DNA of 64,000 nt from Myxococcus stipitatus DSM 14675. GTDB lineage: Bacteria; Myxococcota; Myxococcia; Myxococcales; Myxococcaceae. Below the pieces are notes generated by a model. The model worked only from the letters and a program-made list of their open reading frames with translations, was not told the DNA's origin and did no database searches. This document shows, in pieces, positions 40,235 through 47,904 of this stretch. The first letter of the stretch is position 1, and each line of letters opens with the position of its first letter. The DNA lies in contig NC_020126.1 in assembly GCF_000331735.1 (NCBI RefSeq), forward strand, positions 8,497,501 to 8,561,500. Reading direction: 5' to 3'. Made by a program: the position numbers and the translations under genes.

Positions 40235-40633
40235 ATGCAGAGGACCCATTACTCGACGGGAACCCCTTGGGAGCCTCGCGTGGGCTATTCGCGCGCGGTG
40301 CGGGTCGGGCCGTTCATCAGTGTCGCGGGGACCACGGCCACGGACGAGTCCGGGCAGGTGGTGGGGGCCGGGGATGCCTACCGGCAGGCCGTCCAGGTGC
40401 TGAGGAACATCGAAGCGGCGCTCAAGGCGGTGGGGGCGGGGATGAAGGACGTGGTGCGGACGCGGATGTTCGTGACGGACATCTCCCGCTGGGAGGAGAT
40501 TGGCCGGGCGCACGGGGAGTTCTTCGCGAACATCCGACCCGTCACGTCGATGGTGGAGGTGAGCAAGCTCATCTCGCCGGAGATGCTGGTGGAGATTGAG
40601 GCCGACGCGGTGGTCGCGGACGCGGCGCCCTGA
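40235..40633 (+). CDS. RidA (YjgF/YER057c/UK114) family protein
   Basis: 132 residues; ATG 40235 with GGGAGG (40224-40229) just upstream. Typical segments: YSRAVRVGPFISVAGTT, QAVQVLRNIEAALKAVGAG, VVRTRMFVTDISRWEEIG and a late VEIEADAV. The Arg in the RTRMFVTD strand matches the conserved core, but the tail of the family site (RPVTSMVEVSKL) differs from canonical RidA, so this may belong to a Rid2/3-type subfamily with no imine deaminase activity. Cytosolic trimer expected. Confidence 0.88.
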   Translation: MQRTHYSTGTPWEPRVGYSRAVRVGPFISVAGTTATDESGQVVGAGDAYRQAVQVLRNIEAALKAVGAGMKDVVRTRMFVTDISRWEEIGRAHGEFFANIRPVTSMVEVSKLISPEMLVEIEADAVVADAAP

Positions 40634-40702
40634 GGGACAGGCGCCCCCCTGCCCGGTCGGGCGGTGGCGGTCTTCTACTCGACGCTCCAGGTTCAAGGGG
40701 CC

Positions 40703-41593
40703 ATGGGCGTCGAGTGGAAGGACAACATCGACATCGCGGATGCGCTGGAGCGGGTGGCGGACCTGCTGGAGGAGCAGGACGCGATGCCGTTCCGGGTGAC
40801 GGCCTATCGCAAGGCGGCGGCGACGATTGCGCGCTGGCCGGAGTCGGTGGCGGAGGTGCTCGCCTCGAAGGGGCAGGCGGGGCTGAAGGGGTTTCCGGGG
40901 GTGGGCAAGAGCATCGCGGCGGCGGTGACGGAGCTGGTGCGAACGGGACAGCTGGAGCTGTTGGAGCGGCTGGAGCGGGAGTCCTCGCCGGAGCAGTTGC
41001 TCGCCAGTGTGCCGGGGATAGGGCCGGAGCTGGCTCGGCGGATTCACGAGGAGCTGGGGGTCCGCACGCTCGAGGAGCTGGAGCAGGCGGCGCATGACGG
41101 GCACCTGGAGCGGGTGGAGGGCTTCGGGCCCAGGCGTGGGCAGCAGGTGAGGGACCTGCTGGCGGCGCGGCTGGGGCGAGCGCGGCGGGGGATTGTGCGC
41201 AAGCGGGAGGGGCCTCGGCCGGAGGTGGGGCTGCTGCTCCAGGTGGATGAGGAGTACCGGAGGAAGGCGGCCGCGGGGGCGCTGCGGACCATCGCGCCCC
41301 GGCGCTTCAATCCCACGGGCGAGGCGTGGCTGCCGGTGATGCAGCGCACGGTGGATGGGTGGCGGGTGCGGGCGCTGTTCTCGAACACGGCGGTGGCGCA
41401 TCAGCAGAACGCGACGCGCGAGTGGGTGGTGCTGTACTTCGACAAGGACGACGCGGAAGGACAGTGCACCGTCGTCACCGCGCACCGGGGGCCGCTGGAT
41501 GGACGGCGCGTGGTGCGAGGCCGCGAGGTGGAGTGTCTGGCCTACTACGGCGTGGAGTCCGAGGAGACAGAGGCGCCGCAGCCAGGCGCATGA
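40703..41593 (+). CDS. Polymerase-X N-terminal-like HhH DNA-binding protein without polymerase domain
   Basis: 296 residues from ATG 40703 (AAGGGG upstream; GTG 40664 is a longer option). Residues about 1-165 match the Pol beta/Pol X 8-kDa and fingers region: NIDIADALERVADLLEEQ, FRVTAYRKAAATIA, first hairpin FPGVGKSIAAAVTEL, second VPGIGPELARRIHEELG, third VEGFGPRRGQQV. The palm nucleotidyltransferase and PHP domains are absent. The C-terminal part (about 175-296) is beta-rich (LLLQVDEEYRRKA, WVVLYFDKDDAEGQCTVV) and unknown to me. Likely binds DNA gaps or ends; possible lyase activity is inference. Confidence 0.75.
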   Translation: MGVEWKDNIDIADALERVADLLEEQDAMPFRVTAYRKAAATIARWPESVAEVLASKGQAGLKGFPGVGKSIAAAVTELVRTGQLELLERLERESSPEQLLASVPGIGPELARRIHEELGVRTLEELEQAAHDGHLERVEGFGPRRGQQVRDLLAARLGRARRGIVRKREGPRPEVGLLLQVDEEYRRKAAAGALRTIAPRRFNPTGEAWLPVMQRTVDGWRVRALFSNTAVAHQQNATREWVVLYFDKDDAEGQCTVVTAHRGPLDGRRVVRGREVECLAYYGVESEETEAPQPGA

Positions 41594-41653
41594 GGGTCCA
41601 GCGGGCGACAGTCCCTGATGCCAACGGCGACACGGCCCAGTAGGATTCACGTC

Positions 41654-41893
41654 ATGTCTACCAAGGACGAGCTGCTCACCAGTGTCTTGAGCCTCCCTGC
41701 CGAGGAGCGCGCCGAGGTCGCCCGTGAGCTGCTGCGCAGCCTCGACGCCCCCGACGAGAGCGGCGACACCGAGTCAGAGTGGTCACGGGAGCTCGACCGG
41801 CGAGCGACCGACATCCGTGAAGGCCTGGTCGAAACAGTCCCCTGGGACACCGCGGAGCAGCAGCTTGCAGGCCGGCTGAGGCACCGCCGCTGA
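41654..41893 (+). CDS. Antitoxin, putative addiction-module component family
   Basis: 79 residues from ATG 41654. Starts STKDELLTSVLSLPAEERAEVA and has the short helical, acidic pattern of the TIGR02574/Unstab_antitox family (LPAEERAxLAxxLLxSL), with W in ETVPWDTAEQQL near the end. Its TGA overlaps the toxin ATG (TGATG at 41891-41895), so translation is coupled. Neutralises the ParE/RelE-type toxin and probably autoregulates. Confidence 0.85.
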   Translation: MSTKDELLTSVLSLPAEERAEVARELLRSLDAPDESGDTESEWSRELDRRATDIREGLVETVPWDTAEQQLAGRLRHRR

Positions 41894-42222
41894 TGTCCCC
41901 CGTCCATCTCCATCCGGACGCCCTCCAGGAAGCACAGACCACGGTGGAGTGGTACGAAGACAAGCGCGAGGGACTGGGTATCGAGTTCCTCGCGGAGCTC
42001 CGACGAAGCGTTGAAGCCATCTCCGCGAATCCGCGCGTGGCCCCGCTGTGGCCCGGTGCACAAGCGAAGGCCGCTGGCATCCATCGGTTTCACATGGAGC
42101 GCTTCCCGTTCGTCCTCCCCTACGTCGTCGTCGGTGAACAGGTCACCCTTCTCGCCATCGCGCATGAACGCCGCCGCCCCATGTACTGGCAGCGACGTGC
42201 TCTCGCGGCCTCACACCATTGA
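41893..42222 (+). CDS. RelE/ParE family toxin
   Basis: 109 residues. VHLHPDALQEAQTTVEWYED is the family opening (alpha-helical hairpin), FLAELRRSVEAISANPRVAP the second helix, and RRFPF-like HRFHMERFPFVLPYVVV with LLAIAHERRRPMYW the C-terminal strands. ParE-like members poison gyrase, RelE-like ones cleave mRNA on ribosomes; the WYED and RRPMYW pattern is nearer ParE. Coupled to the antitoxin gene. Confidence 0.85.
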   Translation: MSPVHLHPDALQEAQTTVEWYEDKREGLGIEFLAELRRSVEAISANPRVAPLWPGAQAKAAGIHRFHMERFPFVLPYVVVGEQVTLLAIAHERRRPMYWQRRALAASHH

Positions 42223-42316
42223 TGCAACGGTCGTCCCCCGGGGTACGCTCCGGCGAACGCGGTCGCGCACTTCGAGAGTCGCACGCGAGGCGCGGAAGCA
42301 GCGCCGGGGGACGACG

Positions 42317-42796
42317 ATGGCGAAATCAAGGAAGAGTCAGACACCCGCGGTCGAAGCCTTCGGCAACACCTGGAGCGACTGTGCTCCCGCGCTCAGCGGT
42401 GACCTCCAGTCGACCGAGTCCGCCCTGGGGATGAAGATTCCCAAGGAGCTCGCGAAGGTGTTTCAAGTGTGCGCGGGGGGCCGCCCGGCCCGGAACTTCT
42501 ACGAGAGCCGCGCCCACAACATCGAGGTCTCCGTCGGCTACATCTTCCCGCTCCAGAAGCAGGGACGGCGCGATGACCTCGCGACGACGTATCAGCGCAT
42601 CCGGAAACACCAGCCCACCTTCCCCGAGGGCCTGCTGCCCTTCGCCTATGACAACGGCCACGCGAACCTCCTGGGCGTGAAGGTCCGGACCGGGGAAGTG
42701 GTGTACTGGCTTCACGACGATGCCGACGAGCCCCTCCGCCTCGTCGCCTCCGACCTCCAGGCGTTCCTCTCGGGCCTGACGCAGAGCCCCTTCTGA
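42317..42796 (+). CDS. SMI1/KNR4 (SUKH) family protein
   Basis: 159 residues from ATG 42317 with GGGGGA upstream. IPKELAKVFQVCAGGRPARN fits the SUKH core (LPxxYxxFxxxxNGG), followed by YIFPLQKQGR, LPFAYDNGHANLLGV and VVYWLHDDADEPLRLVA, then DLQAFLSGL. No toxin with a trafficking domain is adjacent; the toxin-antitoxin pair 95 bases upstream is unrelated by family. Possibly an orphan immunity gene. Followed by a bidirectional terminator. Confidence 0.75.
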   Translation: MAKSRKSQTPAVEAFGNTWSDCAPALSGDLQSTESALGMKIPKELAKVFQVCAGGRPARNFYESRAHNIEVSVGYIFPLQKQGRRDDLATTYQRIRKHQPTFPEGLLPFAYDNGHANLLGVKVRTGEVVYWLHDDADEPLRLVASDLQAFLSGLTQSPF

Positions 42797-42802
42797 ACCC
42801 AA

Positions 42803-42831
42803 GGCCCGCGCCCTCGACTCGGACGCGGGCC
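42803..42831. terminator. Bidirectional terminator between convergent genes
   Basis: Perfect 8-bp stem GGCCCGCG (42803-42810) / CGCGGGCC (42824-42831), 13-base loop, 7 bases after each flanking stop codon (42796 and 42839). Confidence 0.7.
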
Positions 42832-42838
42832 CGTCACC

Positions 42839-45010
42839 TCACGGCGCCGGGGTGTACAGCTCCGCCGAGGAGAGCGCGCCGCTGGAGCCCAGCCCGCCCG
42901 CGACCATCGCCCGCCCCGAGCTGGTCAGTCGCACCGCCGCCGCGTTCACCAGCGCGCTCGACATGGCCCCACCCGACGTCCACAGCCCCGTCCCCGGGTC
43001 GAACACCTCCGCCGTCGCCAGCAGCCCCGTCGCGGCCCCCGCGTCGCCGCCCAGCACCAACACCCGCCCCGACGCCAGCACCACCGCCATCGCCGCGTAG
43101 CGGCTGCTCGCCATCGGAGCCACGCTCGACCAGGTCTCCGTCGCCGGGTCATACACCTCCGCCGACGCCAGCGCCCCACCCAGCCCCCAACCGCCCGCCA
43201 CCAACACCTTGCCTCCCGGCAGCACCACCGCGATGTGCCCGTAGCGCGTCCCCGCCATCGGCCCCGTCGGCGTCCACTGCCCCGTGTGCAGGTCGTACAG
43301 CTCCGCGGACGCCGTGTCGCCCGACGGCGTCGTCCCGCCCGCCACCAGCACCTTCCCGGACGACAGCGGCGTCGCCGTGTGATTCACCCGCCGCGTGTTC
43401 ATCGCCCCCGTGATGCGCCACGTCCCCGAGGGCGGGTCGAACAACTCCGCCGACGACAGGATGCTGCCGAAGCTCGGCGCGCTCCTTCCGCCCGTCAGCA
43501 ACACCTGCCCCGACGCCAACAACGTCGCCGTGTGACGCGAGCGAACCCCGGTCATCCCGCCCGTGCCCTCCCACACCCCTCGCGCCGGGTCATACACCTC
43601 CGCCGACGACAGGAAGAGGGACCCGCTCCCCTGCCCTCCCGCCGCCAGCACCTTCCCCGAAGGCAGCCGCGTCGCCGTGTGCAGGAACCGCGCGGTGTTC
43701 AAGCCGCCCGTCGAGGACCACGTCGAGAGGCTCTCGTCATACAGCTCCGAGCCCGTGACGCCGCTGCTCCCCGTGGCCGTCCCCCCCGCCACCAACACCC
43801 GCCCCGACTCCAACACCGTCACCGAGTGGTGATACCGCGACGCCCCCAGGCTCGCCGTCGCACGCCAGGGCGGCGTGGGCACCGCGAACCGCTCCGCCGT
43901 GGAGGAGCGCTGCACCCCGTCCGGACTCCCGCCCGTCACCAGCACCTCGCCCTGCTGCAACAGCGTGGCGGTATGCCCCAGCCGGCTCGCCCCCATCGCC
44001 CCCACCGGGCTCCAGCGCCGCATCACCGGGTCGAACAGCGCCGCGCTCTGCAGATACGGGTCATTGCCATCCGTCCCACCGCTGACGAGCACCTCACCCG
44101 AGTGCAGCAACGTGGCCGTGTGCTGCGCACGGTCCTCCGGCATCAGCTGCGCCACCGGAGACCACCCGGCCCCCAGCTCGAACAGCTCCGCGCTCCGCGA
44201 CGCCGAGAGCTCGTCCACGAACCCGCCCGCCACCAGCACCTTCCCCGACAACAACAGCGTCGCGCTGTGCCCCGAGCGCGCGCTGACCATCATCGCCACC
44301 GGACTCCATTGCCCGGTGCCCGGCTCATACACCTCCGCGTCGCGCAGGAACGCTCCCCGAGGCCCCTGCCTCCCGCCCGTCACCAGCACCTTCCCTCCCG
44401 GTATCAACGTCGCCGTGTGTCCGACCCGAGGCTTGCTCATGCTCCCCGTCGTCGACCACGTCCCCGCCACCGGGTCGAACACCTGGGCCGTGGCCAGCCC
44501 CGCGCCCGCGCCGTTCTCTCCCCCCACCACCAACACCTTGCCCCCTTGAATCAACGTCGCCGTGTGTCCCGAGCGCAGCGAGTCCAGACTCCCCGCCGCC
44601 GTCCAGCCGCCCATCGACGGGTCATACAGCTCCGCCGTCCCCGTCGCGGACACCCCGGAGTCCCCGCCCGCCACCAGCACCTTGCCGTTGCCCAGCAGCG
44701 TCGCCGTGTGCCGGCGCCGCGCCGCGCTCAGCGAGCCCGCGGACAGCCACCGCGCGTTCTTCACGTCATACAGCTCCGCGCTCGACGAGGACTGCCCGCC
44801 CACCACCAGCACCAGCCCGGAGCGGAGCACCGTCGCCGTGTGGTCCATGCGCTGAAGCGACATGCTCACCGTCGGCGTCCAGCCTTGCGCCAGCGTCTCA
44901 TGCTGAGCCTGGGCCTCCCACGCCTGTGTCGTCGTGTCGTCAGAACATCCCGCGAGGACAAACGCCGTCAGAAGCACGGCCAGCCGGCCGAGCCCGATAC
45001 ATCGATTCAT
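42839..45010 (-). CDS. Kelch-repeat lipoprotein
   Basis: 723 residues from ATG 45010 (GGAAAGGA upstream). Lipoprotein signal with FVLAGC (Cys near 22). Then about 14 Kelch motifs, each like RxxHTATLLxxGKVLVAGG followed by ASAELYDPxTGxW; the GG pairs and spaced Tyr/Trp are plain. Two or more six/seven-bladed beta-propellers are expected. Such proteins are abundant, surface-exposed and of unknown role in myxobacteria, possibly carbohydrate or protein binding. The DNA carries the same degenerate tandem repeat (about 150-base period). Confidence 0.9.
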   Translation of the reverse strand: MNRCIGLGRLAVLLTAFVLAGCSDDTTTQAWEAQAQHETLAQGWTPTVSMSLQRMDHTATVLRSGLVLVVGGQSSSSAELYDVKNARWLSAGSLSAARRRHTATLLGNGKVLVAGGDSGVSATGTAELYDPSMGGWTAAGSLDSLRSGHTATLIQGGKVLVVGGENGAGAGLATAQVFDPVAGTWSTTGSMSKPRVGHTATLIPGGKVLVTGGRQGPRGAFLRDAEVYEPGTGQWSPVAMMVSARSGHSATLLLSGKVLVAGGFVDELSASRSAELFELGAGWSPVAQLMPEDRAQHTATLLHSGEVLVSGGTDGNDPYLQSAALFDPVMRRWSPVGAMGASRLGHTATLLQQGEVLVTGGSPDGVQRSSTAERFAVPTPPWRATASLGASRYHHSVTVLESGRVLVAGGTATGSSGVTGSELYDESLSTWSSTGGLNTARFLHTATRLPSGKVLAAGGQGSGSLFLSSAEVYDPARGVWEGTGGMTGVRSRHTATLLASGQVLLTGGRSAPSFGSILSSAELFDPPSGTWRITGAMNTRRVNHTATPLSSGKVLVAGGTTPSGDTASAELYDLHTGQWTPTGPMAGTRYGHIAVVLPGGKVLVAGGWGLGGALASAEVYDPATETWSSVAPMASSRYAAMAVVLASGRVLVLGGDAGAATGLLATAEVFDPGTGLWTSGGAMSSALVNAAAVRLTSSGRAMVAGGLGSSGALSSAELYTPAP

Positions 45011-45034
45011 GGGTGGTGTCCTTTCCCAGAGGGA

Positions 45035-45054
45035 GTGCGGCCGAGAAGCCGCAC
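45035..45054 (-). promoter_or_regulatory. Leader hairpin upstream of the Kelch lipoprotein gene
   Basis: GTGCGGC (45035-45041) / GCCGCAC (45048-45054), loop of six, 25-44 bases upstream of the start codon and outside the ribosome site. It could stabilise or regulate the leader; no known riboswitch fold. Confidence 0.35.
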
Positions 45055-45128
45055 ACGTCGGGCCTTACCCAATCCCAGGGAAGGAGGCCATGCCACCCAC
45101 TGAAAAGATTCACCCACTCCATGCGACA

Positions 45129-45150
45129 GGTGGGGCCCGGATGCCCCACC
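45129..45150 (-). terminator. Terminator of the ABC-2 operon
   Basis: Perfect 8-bp stem GGTGGGGC (45129-45136) / GCCCCACC (45143-45150), loop CCGGAT, 18 bases beyond the last permease stop (45168). Confidence 0.65.
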
Positions 45151-45167
45151 GTGAGTCATGAGAGGGA

Positions 45168-45971
45168 TTAACTGCTCGCGGAAGTGTAATGCCCGATGGA
45201 GCGAATCCAGACGCGCCGCGCCACCCAGGAGAATACCAGTGAGCCCACGACAGCGCCGACCAGGGAGGTCATCGGCAGCCGTCCCAGCATGGCCTCCGCC
45301 GGGAAGGTCGTCATCAAGGCCAGGGGAATCACGTACGTGAAGACAAGCGTCAACGCACCGCGTGCCACACCCTTGAACACGGAGGAAGGCCAACGCGCGA
45401 AGTCGAAGATGGAGCTGAAGAGATACGTGAGGTTGTCCACCCGGACGACGAAGAACGCGGCGCTCACCGTCAATATCCACAGCGAATACAAGAGCAGCGT
45501 GCTCGTGCAGAGCAATACCAGTGACGTCACCAGTCCCAGCGGTGACGGCCCGTGGCCCAGCAGGCTGAAGGCGTAGACGAAGAGCCCCAACCCCGTGAGC
45601 ACGTTGAAGGCGCGCCACGGCAAGAAGCGCTGCGTCGACACCAGGAACTGCGCGTCCGCGGGCTTGAGCAGCACGAAGTCCAGCGTGCCCTTGCGGATGT
45701 GCTCCACCACCCCGGTGAGGCTCGGGTTGATGGCGCCCTCGAGGATGCCTTGCAGCAGGGTGAACCAGCCCACCACCAGGAGTGCCTGGCCGAAGCTCCA
45801 GCCCTCCACCTCCGGCCTGCCGCCATACACCACGAACAGCGGCGCCAGCGCGGTGAAGGTCCAACACAGGGAGGTGAAGCCCTCGGTGAAGAAGTCCACG
45901 CGGTACTGGAGTGCCTGGAGGGTGGAGGCCTTCAACTGGACCCCGAACAGCCGCAGATAACGCCGCACCAT
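45168..45971 (-). CDS. ABC-2 family transporter permease (second)
   Basis: 267 residues from ATG 45971, 4 bases after the first permease stop. Six hydrophobic segments (e.g. CWTFTALAPLFVVYGG, FSLLGHGPSPLGLVTSLVLL, VFTYVIPLALMTTFP). The cytoplasmic segment EHIRKGTLDFVLLKPADAQF, between the second and third spans, is characteristic of the DUF990/ABC2_membrane_6 family. Forms a heterodimeric membrane channel with the partner permease. Substrate unknown; an export function is likely from ABC-2 type. Confidence 0.88.
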   Translation of the reverse strand: MVRRYLRLFGVQLKASTLQALQYRVDFFTEGFTSLCWTFTALAPLFVVYGGRPEVEGWSFGQALLVVGWFTLLQGILEGAINPSLTGVVEHIRKGTLDFVLLKPADAQFLVSTQRFLPWRAFNVLTGLGLFVYAFSLLGHGPSPLGLVTSLVLLCTSTLLLYSLWILTVSAAFFVVRVDNLTYLFSSIFDFARWPSSVFKGVARGALTLVFTYVIPLALMTTFPAEAMLGRLPMTSLVGAVVGSLVFSWVARRVWIRSIGHYTSASS

Positions 45972-45975
45972 GCCC

Positions 45976-46782
45976 CTATCCTCCGAACGCCGCGAAGCGC
46001 CGCACGCCGTACTTCCAGAGGCCCAGCGCCAGCGTGCCCATGCCCAGCACCCACGCCCACTGCCGCGCGAGCAACCCCAGCGCGGTGGGCAGGTCATGCG
46101 CCCCCGTCATCAGCTCCACCGGCAGCCCCATCTGGTAGCGGAACGGCAGCCAGTTGATGACCGCGCGCAGCCCGTCCGGCAGCAGCTCCACCGGGTACAT
46201 GTAGCCCGAGCACACGAAGAAGAGGACCATCCACACCTCCATCGTCTTCTGGCTGCTGTCCGTGAAGAGGCTCAGCGCGCCCATGGCCACGTTGGCCAGG
46301 AAGGTGATGGCCCAGCCGCCCAGCACCGCGACCAGGAACAGCCCCCACTGCCACGCGTGCTGAGGCACCGCCTTGTCCGCGCCCACCAGCACCACGCTCA
46401 GCACCACCACCGGCACCGCGACGACGAGGCGCAGCGGGAAGCCCGCGATGTTGTCGAACATGTACGCCCACAAGGGCGAGATGGGGCGCAACAGCCGCAT
46501 GGCCAGCGTGCCCTGCTTCACCTCCCAGTTGATGATCCACGCGGCCCAGGCGCTGGTGAGCTGGCGCACCGCGAAGGTGGCCAGGAAGTAGCTCACGAAG
46601 TCCGCCTGCCCGTACTGTCCCACCGGCGAGTGCTTCGCCACCGCCATCCACAGCACCATGTTCACCAGCGGCATGGTGGTGGACAGCACCCAGACGAACA
46701 TCTCCGCCCGGTAGGCCACGGACTCGGCGAAGCCCACGCGCAGCATGGTGGGCATGGCTCGCAGCACACCCCGCACGCTCAC
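45976..46782 (-). CDS. ABC-2 family transporter permease (first)
   Basis: 268 residues from GTG 46782, which overlaps the ATPase stop (GTGA). Six hydrophobic spans with NWEVKQGTLAMRLLRPISPLW between two of them, the same family signature as the partner permease, and GYMYPVELLPDGLRAVINWLP late. The two permeases are distant relatives, the usual pairing in this exporter class. Confidence 0.88.
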   Translation of the reverse strand: MSVRGVLRAMPTMLRVGFAESVAYRAEMFVWVLSTTMPLVNMVLWMAVAKHSPVGQYGQADFVSYFLATFAVRQLTSAWAAWIINWEVKQGTLAMRLLRPISPLWAYMFDNIAGFPLRLVVAVPVVVLSVVLVGADKAVPQHAWQWGLFLVAVLGGWAITFLANVAMGALSLFTDSSQKTMEVWMVLFFVCSGYMYPVELLPDGLRAVINWLPFRYQMGLPVELMTGAHDLPTALGLLARQWAWVLGMGTLALGLWKYGVRRFAAFGG

Positions 46783-47780
46783 GCGGGCACCACTTCCGCC
46801 TGCCGGCGCGCCTTGTTCTCCGCGAACAGCTCGCTCATCACCTCTTCGAGCGGTGCGTTCTCCACCGTGAGGTCCGTCACCGGCAGGCCCGACAGCGCCC
46901 TGCTGATGGTGGCGTTGACCGCGTCCTGCTGGACCTGGAGCACCGCCGTCCCCGCCTCGTGTGTCACCACCTTGCCCAGGGGCTGCAGCCGCGAGACGTC
47001 CACCTGCTCCGCCAGCCGCAGCACCACGCGCTTCTCCGGGCGCACGCGCTGCACCAGCGCCTCCAGGCTGCCGTCGTAGGACAAGAGCCCCTTGTCGATG
47101 ACGATGACGCGCGGGCACAGCGCGGCCACGTCGTCCATGTAGTGGCTGGTGAGGATGAGCGTGGCGCCGTACTTCTCGTTGTAGTCCTTGATGAAGGTGC
47201 GCATGGTGGCCTGCATGGACACGTCCAGGCCGATGGTGGGCTCGTCCAGGAACAGCACCCGGGGCCGGTGGATGAGGGCCGCGGCCAGCTCGCACTTCAT
47301 GCGCTCGCCCAGGGAGAGCTGCCGGGTGGGCTTGCCGATGAGGTCGCCAATCTCCAGGAGACCCACCAGCTCATCCAACGTCTGCTTGTATTGGACGGTG
47401 GGCACGTCGTAGATGGCGCGGTTGAGCTCGAAGGTCTCCGCCGGAGGCAAGTCCCACAGGAGCTGCTGCTTCTGCCCCATGACGAGCATGATTTTCTTGA
47501 GGAACGCCTCCTCGCGCAGGCGCGGCACGTGGCCGTCCACCCGGACCTCTCCGTCGGAGGGGTGCAGGAGCCCCGCGAGGACCTTCAGCGTCGTCGTCTT
47601 CCCGGCGCCGTTGGGGCCCAGGAAGCCCACGCGCTCCCCGGGGCGGATATCGAACGAGATGCCGTCCACGGCCTTCACGGGGGTGTAGGTGCGGTGGACG
47701 AGCGAGCGGAGGGCCGCCTTGAGCCCTGGCGGGCGCTTGTGGACTTTGTAGTGCTTGCGCAGCCCGTTGACGGAGATCAT
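46779..47780 (-). CDS. ABC-2 transporter ATP-binding protein
   Basis: 333 residues from ATG 47780. Walker A GPNGAGKTTTLKVLAGLL, Q-loop in MGQKQQLLWDLPP, signature LSLGERMKCELAAAL, Walker B VLFLDEPTIGLDV, H-loop LTSHYMDDV. The N-terminal VHRTYTPVKAVDGISFDI insertion before Walker A is typical of this ABC-2 subgroup. A C-terminal domain of about 90 residues follows. First gene of a three-gene operon with overlapping starts. Energises export by the two permeases; cargo unknown. Confidence 0.93.
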   Translation of the reverse strand: MISVNGLRKHYKVHKRPPGLKAALRSLVHRTYTPVKAVDGISFDIRPGERVGFLGPNGAGKTTTLKVLAGLLHPSDGEVRVDGHVPRLREEAFLKKIMLVMGQKQQLLWDLPPAETFELNRAIYDVPTVQYKQTLDELVGLLEIGDLIGKPTRQLSLGERMKCELAAALIHRPRVLFLDEPTIGLDVSMQATMRTFIKDYNEKYGATLILTSHYMDDVAALCPRVIVIDKGLLSYDGSLEALVQRVRPEKRVVLRLAEQVDVSRLQPLGKVVTHEAGTAVLQVQQDAVNATISRALSGLPVTDLTVENAPLEEVMSELFAENKARRQAEVVPA

Positions 47781-47904
47781 GTGCGACAAGGGTTTAACGC
47801 GGACGCCCCCGGGAGGCGACCGTGGAGTTGAGCAAGTGGAAGCGTGACAACCGATTGGCGGAGGCCGCGTACGGGCGCGGCGCCTCGGTCGAGGGCCTGG
47901 CGGG

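Noticed and set aside
45035..45054. Riboswitch upstream of the Kelch lipoprotein
   Set aside because: Only a simple 7-bp hairpin is present, with no conserved aptamer sequence.
43235..45103. Plus-strand frame opposite the Kelch gene, and its regular repeats taken as a CRISPR-like array
   Set aside because: Repeats are degenerate, have about 150-base units and no uniform spacers; they encode Kelch motifs on the minus strand.
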